From Tubulanus polymorphus (lineage: Eukaryota; Nemertea; Palaeonemertea; Tubulaniformes; Tubulanidae): DNA of 64,000 nucleotides. The stretch is taken from positions 24,166,485 through 24,230,484 of the forward strand of contig NC_134027.1 in the NCBI RefSeq assembly GCF_964204645.1, written 5' to 3'. Below, in pieces: positions 14,401 through 26,400 of the stretch. A program made the translations under genes and the position numbers. The notes under the pieces were generated by a model, which made no database searches, had not been told where the DNA came from, and saw only the letters and a list, made by a program, of their open reading frames with translations. Position 1 is the first letter of the stretch. Every line of letters starts with the position of its first letter.

Positions 14401-17400
14401 AAAAAGGGTTCTTCTGATAGGCCCTAACAAAAACTCTAAGGCCTATAATAAAATGCTTGTCAGTCCTAAATGAAGGATTCTACATTTGATTTCTATTGGA
14501 TATAACAAAAATATTTACAAAAAGGGGCACTTTTCCCAAAATTCTGGAGGGAAACTGCCACCCGCTATGAACGGCCTTGTCTACCTATTCCGGAATCGCA
14601 TAATCTGTAAACCTGATGCAAAGATGCCGGTAGAGAGTTTGTAATCCAGAATTGGTTGTCCTAATCAAGAAAATTTTTCATCTGAAACCTGTGTTAAAGT
14701 CTTCCTTGTTTTCTTTGATCCTAGTTTCTGTGAATGTACCTTCATCCGTTTTTTTGTGTTTTTTTTTGCAGCAAAGATCAAAATGCCGTCTGGTGAAACC
14801 ATCGAGCCGAAAATTGAAGATAACAAGGACGGAACGGTGACCGTTCGTTTCACCCCGAGTGAAGTCGGACAACACGATCTAACCGTCAAATATAACGACA
14901 CACCGATTCAAGGTAAGATTCTCAGAAATCCATTTCTTAACCCTTTCAATGCTGACTAATTAATACCCTATAGTGCTGAAGATAATTTGAAAATTTTAAA
15001 AAATTCCACCCTAGTAATAACGGGAATACCACTATAGTGCGTCTACACCGCAGTGTAGTGTATCATTAGTTACTAGTATTTCACTATGTTTGACAGGTGC
15101 TGCCATTACTAATTACATTAATACACCACTGTGCGGTGTACTAGCAAAATCCATCACTGATTTATACACCGCACTGCAGTGTAGACGCACTGAAAGGGTT
15201 AAAGAGATCGTCATTCGTCAAAACTACGGATGTCGAGACACCGAGAAACTTCGCTACGACTCGCGAATAATGAAGAGTTAGATATAAGTCCCACAATCGC
15301 AAAGTTGAAAAGTTGAAAAATTATCAAAACATGAAGATTTATCTTTGAAAATCAGAATTTTCGGTTTTCCACTAAAAGCTATTATCTATTTCATTCCTGT
15401 GGGAATTTAACAAATTTTTTACCAAAAACCTAGAAATGGAATTTGGATAATGCTATTAACCATGTGTTTATCAGTACATGATCCAATGAAAAATGAATGA
15501 ATTGTAAGTAACATTTTAAATTTCTCTGATTCACTCCGGGAATTTTGTGTAATTTTATCAATTTCATTCCTCTGGGAAATTGACAAATTTTACCAAAAAC
15601 CTAGAAAACTTGGAATTTGGATAATGCTATTAACCATGTGTTTGTCAGTGCATGATTCAATGAAAATTTATCCGATTCACTTGGGGAATTTTATGTAATA
15701 ACGTGGAAAAAAGCAGGGAAACACGGGATTTGTTAATGGGTGGAAAGTGGCCGCCCTGCTTAATACCGAGTGCTCGTCGAGGCATGTGTTGCAGATTCCC
15801 ATTTACTTCGCGAATAATTTCATCCAAATCGAAATGCCCTTTATACACTCAGTAAGACCGGAATTCCAGAATTCGGTAATAAACAAAAATCTATTAACTG
15901 ATTCTGATTGTGATTTCGGGCGCGCGTAATTCGGGTTAAGAGCCATCGTCTCGAACTGCCTTAGAAATTTCAGTCTAATTCAACGACGACGATTGATTGC
16001 GTATTGTTCTCACGCTCGTTCGTAAGAAGTCGGGTTCTTTCCGCCCGCCCGAGACCTGAGTCAAATTCTAATGAATCGATACGACTCGAAATCAACAGTC
16101 GACGCGGCGTAGACGTACGGAGACAATTCGAGGAACGGAGTTTATTTTTCGACGCCCGCCGATTCTACGTACCGTTTACTGGTTTCGCGTTTTTGGATTT
16201 AAATCTGAAGATGTTACTTCATCCAAGTTACTACGGAATTATAGATTAGTTGATAATAAGTGAAAAGCTTAGTTCATAATCATAAATCTGGAAACATCAG
16301 TCCCTGTAATGTCGTTGGACTAATTTTCAACAGATCTTTAGAAAACTTCAGGACCTATTACGTAATTGGAGTTATTTTCAACAGATCTTTAGAGCACTCA
16401 TTCGGAACGAATCGGTTCTTCATCTACAAATGTGGTGAAGAAATCTTCTACGGTTGAAGTCATCGAAACGAAGTTCGACTTCGAGTCTACTCAACCACAG
16501 AGTCGCAGATTTTTCAGTCCTGATAAAAGTGTCCGTAATCCTTATTTTGAGAGATATTCAAGTCATTCGAGACCTGAAAAGTCATCTTTCACATTTACGG
16601 AGACGAAATCAAGCTCTCAGGATATTCTTAGTTGATTTCGATTATTTCGTCAGTTTTCGAAATTTTTCGCTATTATTTCGAAATTTCGAGACCTTTTCTC
16701 TTCGGACGAACTCGGGCTATTGAATCTTTAATCAACTTTTTCTCGAAAGATTGAAAGCTCGAGATCGACCATGAGTTACTACGAGAGGTATGTTTCACGA
16801 GGTGATAGAGGTACGATGGGGAGTTCGTCGGTGTACAACGCATCGCACGGCGGTCGAGCGACGAATTTCGAAATTTCCCGCAACGATCGAAATTCCGATT
16901 TACGTCTGACGAACGGTATTAATGAAAGTTCGGAAAGGTCAACGCTTACCGATAGATATCAAACGGGAAAGAGTTACCATTCGTCGTCCGGATTCGAGAC
17001 CGGAATCGAGACCGGATCGGACATTACCGCCGGCTCGAGCCTCGGTGTCCAGTCGCTAGTGAAAACCGCGTCGAGAAGTTCGAGTCCCGTTCCGGCCGGC
17101 AGTCGCATCATAAAAATCAAAGAACGGACGACGACGTACAGCGTTCCGGACTCGAACTCCGGCGCGGAAAAAACCGAAGACGTCACCGAGATCGTCGACG
17201 TAAAGAGTAAACCGGCCGCATACGCGAATTCCGGTTCGTCGGGTTATCTAACGTCGAGGAGGATGTTGAGTCCGGAAAGAAGTCCGTCGTCGTATCTGGA
17301 GAGGTACGCGTCGTCGTCCTATAACGGCGAGAGTTCACCGTCGAGATACAACCACAGCTCCGGTTACGTACGCTCCAATTATGAAAGTAAGTCGTCTGCT

Positions 17401-20400
17401 GTGGCGAGTCCAGTAACCTCGACAACATCGACAGAAACAACCATGTCTAGAAGTTGGGAGACCGGGGTCAGTGGTGGCAGTGCTGCTGCTGGGCACTCGT
17501 ATCTGGAAAGGTATTCCAGTCCGGCGAGGTCTTCAACCGAAGTGACCGTGACTGAAACAACGTCCGGTCTCGAGTCGGCCCGACCGACTGAAACCGCTTC
17601 AACTTCTAGCACTCGTACGGAAAGAACTGGTTCCTCATCTCTGAACGCGGCGGAGCGATCTTCGACGGTTGAAGTCATCGAAAGCAAGTCCGACTTTGAG
17701 TCGACTCGACCGCTTTCGAGTAATTCATCGGAGTCGCGGCGTTTGAGTCCCGAAATAAGCGGCAGTTCGTATCTGGAGCGATATTCGAGAAGTCACAGCC
17801 CGGAAAAGAAGTCGTCGACTGTCGTAGTTACGGAGAAGAAATCGACCTTGGAGTCGACTCAACCGAGGCAATCGAATTATTTCGAGGGACGGACTTTGAG
17901 TAGTGATAGAAGTGGCGGTAGTTCTTATCTTGAAAGATATTCAAGTCCTGAAGAATCAACTTTCACAGTTACGGAGACAAAGTCAACCTTAGAGTCGACT
18001 CAACCACAGTCGAGTTATTCGGAGTCACGGATTTTGAATCCTGAAAAGTCGTCGACTGTAACCGTTACCGAAACCCGGTCCACCGGTGACGACGTGAAAC
18101 CTCTTCGTTCGGAGTTCAGTTATTCAGCACCAGGTGGCGCTGCTCGCGCCGAAAAGTCGGAAATCTCATCGGTGACAGAATCAACGAATCGTAGGATCGG
18201 TTATCTCGCATCGAGGGCGTTTAGTCCGACGAGAAGTTCGTATCTGGATCGATACTCGATTCACAGCCCGATTACGAATTCTTCTTCGACCGTCGAAGTC
18301 GTGGAAACAAAACGAGACACGACGAATTTGAATCCGACTGAATCGGAAACGCGGTCGGTTACCGAATCGACGAAACCGATTCAGGCGTATTCGTCTCGTA
18401 GTTTGAGTCCGAGAAGTTGGTATCAGCAGCGCTTTTCGAGAAACCCGATGGAATCGTCAACATTCGCCGAGAGTTCGTCCAATTTCAATTCATCTTTATT
18501 ATCGGAGCAATCGACGGCGGAACAGCCGGAAAGATCATCGACTTTCACACTTACCGAGACAGAATCCACTGTAGAGTCGACTCCACAGCAGTCGAGTTAT
18601 TTGGAGTCACGAACTTCGAGTCCTGAAAGAGGAGGCAGTTCTTATCTGGAGCGCTATTCAAGAAGTCAGAGTCCTGAAAAGTCGTCAACTCTAACAGTTA
18701 TGGAAACAAAATCCACTGTAGAGTCGACTCCACAGCAGTCGAGTTATTTGGAGTCACGGACTTTGAGTCCTGAAAGAGGAAGCAGTTCTTATCTGGAGCG
18801 CTATTCAAGAAGTCGGAGTCCTGAAAAGTCGTCAACTCTAACAGTTACGGAAACAAATTCCACTGTAGAGTCGACTCCACAGCAGTCGAGTTATTTGGAG
18901 TCACGGACTTTGAGTCCTGAAAGAGGAGGCAGTTCTTATCTGGAGCGCTATTCAAGAAGTCGGAGTCCTGAAAAGTCGTCGACTATAACAGTTACGGAAA
19001 CAAAATCCACTGTAGAGTCGACTCCACAGCAGTCAAGTTATTTGGAGTCACGGACTCTGAGTCCTGAAAGAGGAGGCAGTTCTTATCTGGAGCGTTATTC
19101 AAGAAGTCAGACTCCTGAAAAGTCGTCAACTATAACAGTTACGGAAACTAAATCCACTGTAGAGTCGACTCCACAGCAGTCGAGTTACTTGGAGTCAGGG
19201 GCTTTGAGTCCTACTACTACAAGCGGCAGATCATATCTCGAAAGATTTTCAAGTCCCCAAAGGTCGTCGACTTTAACCGTTACGGAGAAAACTTCGAATA
19301 CGGAATTGGAAGAACCTGCTCGGGCTGGTTACCCGGAGGCACGTGGGCTTAGGGCGACTGGAAGTCCAGCTCTTTCAGATACAATCGTTACGGAAGCAAC
19401 AATAGAATCAAAACCGCCGATTTCTTATGTGGATAGATATTACAGGCGAGCACCGGAACATCTCATAGTGGAAAAGAAAACCCTGACAGAGTCTCCAGTA
19501 CACCTCGTTGCGGAGAAGGAAACAGTAACAGAGTCTCTGGAGCACCTGGTTGTGGAAAAGACGACCCCGGTAACAGAGTCTCCGGAGCACCTGGTCGTGG
19601 AGAAGACAACTGCGACTGAGTCTCCACAATACCTCATCGTAGAAGAGACAACCACAGTAACAGAGTCTCCTCGTAACATCAGCCCATCGTTTACTAACAC
19701 GACTGAATCGACCTTGACCTCGTACGACTTGACGGGATCTCGAAGCGGAGAACGAACTCCGGTTAAACCGGAGCCCTCGGTTTCGTCGTACTCGCAATCG
19801 TCCGACATCAGCTCCGACGCTCCGATCAACGAGATACAACGGATTCGCGAAACCGAAACGCGAACCATCACCGAAGAGCGTAAGGATTTCCTCACGCCCG
19901 ATTACGTGCCGTCAAGCGGTAGGAAAATTTACACTGTTAACAGGAGCCCGAGTCCAGCAGTAGCCGATCGAGTCACCGTGGAACAGAGGACACGAGCTGT
20001 TAGTCCGCAAGTTCTCAGAGTGCGCGGCCGCGAACAGAAAAAACAACGCAGTCCAAAACTCATTCGAGTACATCGCAGTCCAAGTCCTAATGTTGTTAGG
20101 GTACATCGCGGTCCGAGTCCAAATGTGGTCAGGATACACCGCAGTCCTAGCCCAGTTATAGTGCATCGTAGTCCTAGTCCTAATGTGGTTAAGGTTCATG
20201 GTGGTCAAAGTCCTAAAGTAGTTAGGGTGCATCGCAGTCCAAGTCCGGTTATAGTGCATCGTAGTCCTAGTCCTAATGTGGTTAGGGTTCATCGTGGTCC
20301 AAGTCCTAAAGTAGTTAGGGTGCATCGCAGTCCAAGTCCGGTTAAAGTGCATCGTAGTCCTAGTCCTAATGTGGTTAGGGTAAATCGCAGTCCAAGTCCA

Positions 20401-23400
20401 AAAGTAGTCAGGGTACATCCCAAGCCAAGTCCAATCAGGGTGCATCGCAGTCCAAGTCCGATCAAGGTTCATCGCAGTCCGAGTCCAAATGTGGTTCGGT
20501 TACATCGTAGTCCGAGTCCAAGAGCGGAAAGAAAAGTCATTCAAGTCCAACAGCATTCCGAACCTCTTCACGTGGCATCGGAAAATATTTTACAAGCGCA
20601 GCGAAGTCCGAAAATAGTACACGTACAAAAGCAGGACGTGAGCCCGGCGAGAACGCGAAAACACAAACATAAAAAACATCGTAAAGAAAAGAAAATATTC
20701 GCGGTTCATCGATCGAGGTGGAATGAACCCGCGGTTCTAGCGGACGACGGATCGACGGTCGAAGAGAAAATAGTACAAATACGATATAAAGACGAACCGG
20801 ACGTCGTGAAGTCAGAGGTGAGGAGAGTGCGACGCGTAGAACCGGCGGTTTTTACAACGGTCGCCGAGCCGGTTGTACATCAGCTGAACGGTGAACCCGG
20901 GGTCGTGTTTAGCGGCGCACCGGGACGAGTTCATTTACAGAGAAGCGTAACGCCGGTGAATTCAGGTCACAGAGTCATCCGTATTCATCGCACGCCCGAA
21001 GCAACGCTGTCGACTCGAAGAGGAATCGACGTGCAGTCCGCGCCATCTCCGAATTTTTCGGAATTTCAGCATCGCTTTGTTACGACGCAACGGCGGATCG
21101 AGCCGCAGCAGGTCGTGCAGGTCGAACGAAGCGTCAGCTCGCAACAACCGCAGCAGGTCGTGCAGGTCGAACGAAGCGTCAGCTCGCAACATCCGCAGCA
21201 GGTCGTGCAGGTTGAACGTAGCGTCGGCTCGCAACAACAACAACCTGTCGTGCGGGTCGAACGAAGCGTCAGCTCGCAACAACAACAACCGGTCGTGCGG
21301 GTCGAACGAAGCGTCAGCTCGCAACAACAACAACCGGTCGGCATCATGAAACAAGATGCAGTAATTCCGAAAACAGAACACGCGAAACTGGAAACGAGCA
21401 CGAAGGAGTCTCACCACCACCGCGTTATGACTACGTCTACCGCCGCCGTATCGCCGTCTCCGTCCAACAGAGGGCGCAGTCCGTTCCGTTGGAAGAAAAA
21501 GAAGAAAAACAAGACGAAAAACGACCACAAACGACGCAGAGAGTTCATCGAAGAATACGCGTTCACTAATAGTACGAGCGCCGATAACGGCGTGAAAAAA
21601 TATTCAGCGATGAATAGCTACGTGCCTAAAGCTACTGCTGGGTTAGATAGCCCGCTTAAAGGTATATTCTATATACATTAATGATACAGGCTCCGGCTAT
21701 AAGCTATTTTTAACTGCTAGTTGAACCCCAGCGCGGAGTTGGACGGTTGACCGAATTGGTCTTTAAGATTGTTTTTAGAACTAGAATGAGCTTAGACCGG
21801 TTTATATATGTTAGATTGGTAATAGAACCAAAATGAGCTTAGACCGGTCTTAAGTTGTTAGATTGGCTTTAGAACCAAAATGAGCTTAGACTGGTCTTAA
21901 GTTGTCAGATTTTCTCTAGATCTGACATGAGCTTAGAAAGGTCTTCAGGTGTTAGATCTGCTTTAGAACCAAAATGGGCTCAGACTTGGCTTAAATTTTT
22001 AGATTGCCTATGAAACTCATTGTCTTAAAGGCTATGAAATTGGTCCCCAGTTTTCGTCATTACAAATTTTCTGTTCAGAAAGTATCCTTGTTCATTTGAA
22101 GTAGCCCCTTGAAAATTCCTATATTCACAGTGATAAAGCAATATCGAAGACAAATTAATTAAATGTTGGCCATCTTGTTTTTGTATATTACAGGTAGCCC
22201 GTTCAAGTTCCACGTGGATGCCGTTGATAGTGGATATGTAACCGCGTACGGTCCTGGTTTGAGTCATGGTATGGCTGGAGAGCCTGCCACCTTCAGTATC
22301 AACACTAAACATGCTGGACAAGGTATGTTCATTCTTGTTGAAAATAAGTCATGAGGCCTGTTTTATCCAAAGTCCGCGAACAGAGAATTCCAGAATTGGT
22401 AGACACCAATCGAAACCTGCCTTTGTATTGATTTTGGTAGGGCAGTTTAAGTAGTATTCATTGTTTGGAAAACAATGATATGTTATGAGCTGAAATTCCC
22501 TGAAAATCTACTGGAAGGACGTGGAAATTTTTGATTCCACGTAGGAGCGAAATTGGTGTGAAGTGTTGTTTTCAAAGTTCGGAGTCAAGGGTGACATTGC
22601 GTGTTGAAATGTGTGGGGATTGGCTCGTCTTGAAATTTATTTGGCTGTTATGCTAGAATTCATATTGGGGCAGGTATATGATTTTAGAGGGAAATTCAAA
22701 GGCTGATCTAAGAAACAATATTTTGTGGAATGGGGAAGGACATCCCCTTGCCACCCCCCTTCTGGTTATTTTTTTATCTTAAAATAGGGAATTTCCCCTG
22801 TTATTTATTTGGCTGGTAAATTTCGTTTGACTTTTTGATTGAGTGTCCCATACAGACCCACCACACCTGCCGGGAGCGAAACAGGGGGTTTGATTTTGAA
22901 ATCGGAAATCGAAGTACAAATATAGTTGTGTGATCGGCGGTCGAGTTAACAGAATTTTTTTTTTTTAAATCTAAGTACATAATTGGAAATTCGGTTCCGG
23001 TTCCGGTTCTTTCAAACAATCTTCCATTCAGTCTGAACCCTTCTGGTTATTAGGTTGATCTATGCGAGCGGGTTATCGTATTTCGATATTTCGGGTGAAT
23101 AATATTTGTCAGGGGTGTGTCTGAGTGGGGCTCGTTCGCTTGTAATAATAGTAATTAAGTAAGTCAATGAGTTGTATGAACTTAGTTATTAATTCTAGCA
23201 GTGTCTTTCTCTCTCTGTCTGATACTTGAAAATTTATTCAACGCCGAGCCCGTTCTCTCGATGTTTTCCTTCGCGTAATGTTTTTAGCCGATTTTTAGTG
23301 CGATCGTGAACGTATTCGAAGCATTCCGTTCTTTATTATCTGAAGTGTAAAAATCGTTTTTTTTATACCCCAACGTACGTACTTTATGAACTTTGAATTA

Positions 23401-26400
23401 CTTTTTTAAACAACCGCGGAAAAATTACGTCTTGACGTTTTAAGACTCATCTTCATCAAGTTTATCTTACAGCTCGTAATGATTAACGATCGCAATTTGA
23501 AAAGCCTATACAAGATTGGCAATGCAGAAAATCAAAATCTTCTGGCAGGAATTTGTTTCGTTTATGATAAAATGGCAACGTTTTACCTTCAGTGCGATCT
23601 CAATCCTGGTAGTAAAGGTCTTCGTAGTAACAAATTATTTCCAAATTATAATTTGTGTATCAATTACAAATTGGTTGTTTTTTTTTTCCTTAATGAATTT
23701 GCTAACTATAAAATGAATTTGATTTTCTCAAATTTTCCAAAATTGTCTAGAAAAAGTTGCCGCTAAGCAGAATTTAGAAATCATATTAACTGATAAAGTG
23801 ATGTTCATTTTTCTCGAATGAACTTTCTTCGAAACATTTCAAGCGGCGCTGTTGATACGAGGAATTATTTTTTCAAGTCTTCGTCATAAATCTTTTAAAA
23901 ATGAAGTCAAGATAATGAAACTTCTGAAGTCTTTACGAATCTGGTTCAAAACGACGTTTGCCTGCGTGTCAAGTGTGGGTGTTTTGCCGAAATGATTTTT
24001 GGGTGGATTCGACAATGATTTTCATACCGACGAATACGATAAACACTTGATGACTATAAAAGCTGAGTATTAGGTATGGGTACGTTTCTGTAAGGCCAGG
24101 CAAACCACAAGCTTGGACCTATGAGGTGAATAACGTGAAAAATTGTGAATTCGATGTCTGCTTAAAAAGTTATGAAAAATCTGTGAAAATCCATGAAAAT
24201 CTGTGAAAATTCGAGAAAAGTGTCTGTCAAAATATTTTGTCCCTGTTAACGTCAAGGAACTCAGAATTTATGCACAAGTTGTGTTTAAAGTTTAAGAAAT
24301 TGCAGTTGCGGCACAATTGTGTCTTGAGTCCCCGTTTGAAACTTGGTATCAAGTTGTTAGCGTTTCAAAATAGTATTAATTCTAAGCCTTGACAGCACTG
24401 TACATACATGCTTTGGTCACATAATCACCGAACTTTATTTTTCTATTTATTCTATTCATGTATTAATTTTGTAGCCGATCTGGGATTTGCAGGTATTGTT
24501 AGACGTATATTTATTGCAGGCCACGTGTTCACTCAAACGCTGCATTCACGGGATTTCGCGAGCGAAAAATTCCGCTGAAATATTTTTTTTCGAAAACCTG
24601 TGAATTAGTGTTCGATATAATCTTCTCACTTATAAACAAGTAACTGATTACTATAAATGCAGCCGATAGTTCATAATATTCTAATACGATAGAAAGATTG
24701 CCATCTAATATATCAGATATTTTGCTTGTATATGTATCGCTTTGCCGAATTGATAGCAATCATACAGAATATGAATATGATTATTGGATAATGGACAAAA
24801 ACCAATTTTCTTTGGAGCAGTGTGGGCGAGTGGTTAGAGGGTTGCACTCTGGGATGTCAGGTCATGGGTTCGAACCCCGTACATTGCCGTAGTGTCCCCG
24901 ACATTGCACTTATTCCCATTACCTAATGGGTACCAGGGGCCGGTTGCATAGTCATGGCTTAGACTTAAGACCAGTCTAAGACCAACTTAGTTCTATAGCT
25001 AATCTAACAACTTAACACCAGTCTTAAGATTTAAGACCACTTTTGGGCTTAAGTCACGACTGTGCAACTGGCCCCTGGTCTGATAGATGGCCCCTGAGCG
25101 CTTAGTAATAGCTCGGAGGTCACTTCTCTCCGGGGAGAGATGACTGATACAAAGTTACGTATACAGACTAGGGGTTATAATACCAATCGTATAGTTATGT
25201 TATTGATAACATTCATTGTTGATATCGGACACTTTTAATACTCTACAAATTATTCTTGCTATTGAAACCAGTCTTAATTTGTTATACAAGATTTTTTGAT
25301 AGATGAGCTAAGACTGGTCTTTAACTTCAGCGGGGCCATGGGGCATAATAACTCTCTGACATTTTGCTGTCCGTTAATTTTGATTTTGCTGTACTATCTA
25401 ATAATAACGCAAACCCGAAGATGTGTACATGAATATCACACTGTAACTGCACCTTTGGGGCTGGTTCCATTGAGTTGAATACTTTTCTTTCCTTTTCTAA
25501 CAAAAGATGTCTTAATAGCGTGAAACCGGGTCCCAACCTTAAATGTTAAACTAGAACTATCCGTTGTTGCTGTATGGAATAAGTTTGTGTGAAATTTGGA
25601 ATAATCATTCTTATGGACAAATCTAAATTTTCCCGAATCTGGCCCCTTGTTGATGTCTAGATTCGCATTATAAATCACAACTCTGTTGTAAAACTGTGAC
25701 TAAATCCATCCTCCTTTGTAGGGATTTGAACCCGATGGCATCATTAGACTACCATTACCCTACTTTAAGGTTTGAAAACCCATGTTGCCGCGCAAATGTG
25801 ACAAGAAGCTGTATAGCTACTGGTCAAGTGGACTAGTGTTCTATTGGCCTCCTGGTTTGCACGCTTGCTTTCTATGTACGAGACCCGGGTTCGATCCCCG
25901 GTGAGCGCGTATAATTTCACCATCTTCTTCACCCTTTCAGTGCATCTACTCTGCATCGCAGTGTATAGATCAGCGATAGATTTTTGTAATACATTGCACT
26001 CAGCGATAGATTTTAGTAATACATCGCACCACGGTGTATTTATTTAATCAAACAAAAACTCATATTCTTTTTGATTTAATTCATAATCAGTTATCTATTC
26101 AAAGATGGCAGCACCTGTCAAACATGACGCAATAATTGTAACCAACGATACACCGTCGTGCGGTGTAGACACGCTACAATGCGCTGCGGTGGAATTTTCC
26201 AAAATTTTGATAATTATGTCCAGCATTTAAGGGTAAGAATTGGAAGGGGTTGATTGTTACAGTGTTCATTATGGCAAAGTGACCGGGCGCCGATAGGTTC
26301 AAATCCCTGATTATTTACATGTATCCCGCGTTTCTATGTTTTGTGTAGAATTAAGTCGAAATTTTCGCTCACTGCAATTTTCTCGTCTCTCCGCAGGTGG

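Larger units (their letters stand above)
22323..26396 (+). other. 4.1 kb filamin intron with nested repeats
   Basis: It holds one copy of a dispersed repeat (22775-23036), a SINE split by a MITE (24817-25150), two more tRNA-like fragments (25713-25763 and 25841-25910) and a degenerate piggyBac-like MITE. No coding exon was recognised between 23040 and 24800. Confidence 0.6.

Noticed and set aside
16731-16771. Giant exon as an internal cassette spliced from the repeat-16 exon
   Set aside because: AG dinucleotides between the in-frame stop and the ATG give phase 0 or 2, while the repeat-16 exon leaves in phase 1.
19912-20472. 186-codon minus-strand frame rich in Trp, Thr and Met
   Set aside because: It is the mirror of the RSPSP coding repeat; periodic DNA keeps several frames open. 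No homology or splice context.
20962-21528. 188-codon minus-strand frame with leucine-rich repeats
   Set aside because: Antisense shadow of the 45-bp coding repeat of the giant exon.
24817-24887. Possible functional tRNA gene
   Set aside because: The acceptor and T stems pair, but no acceptable anticodon stem can be formed, and SINE-like sequence follows.
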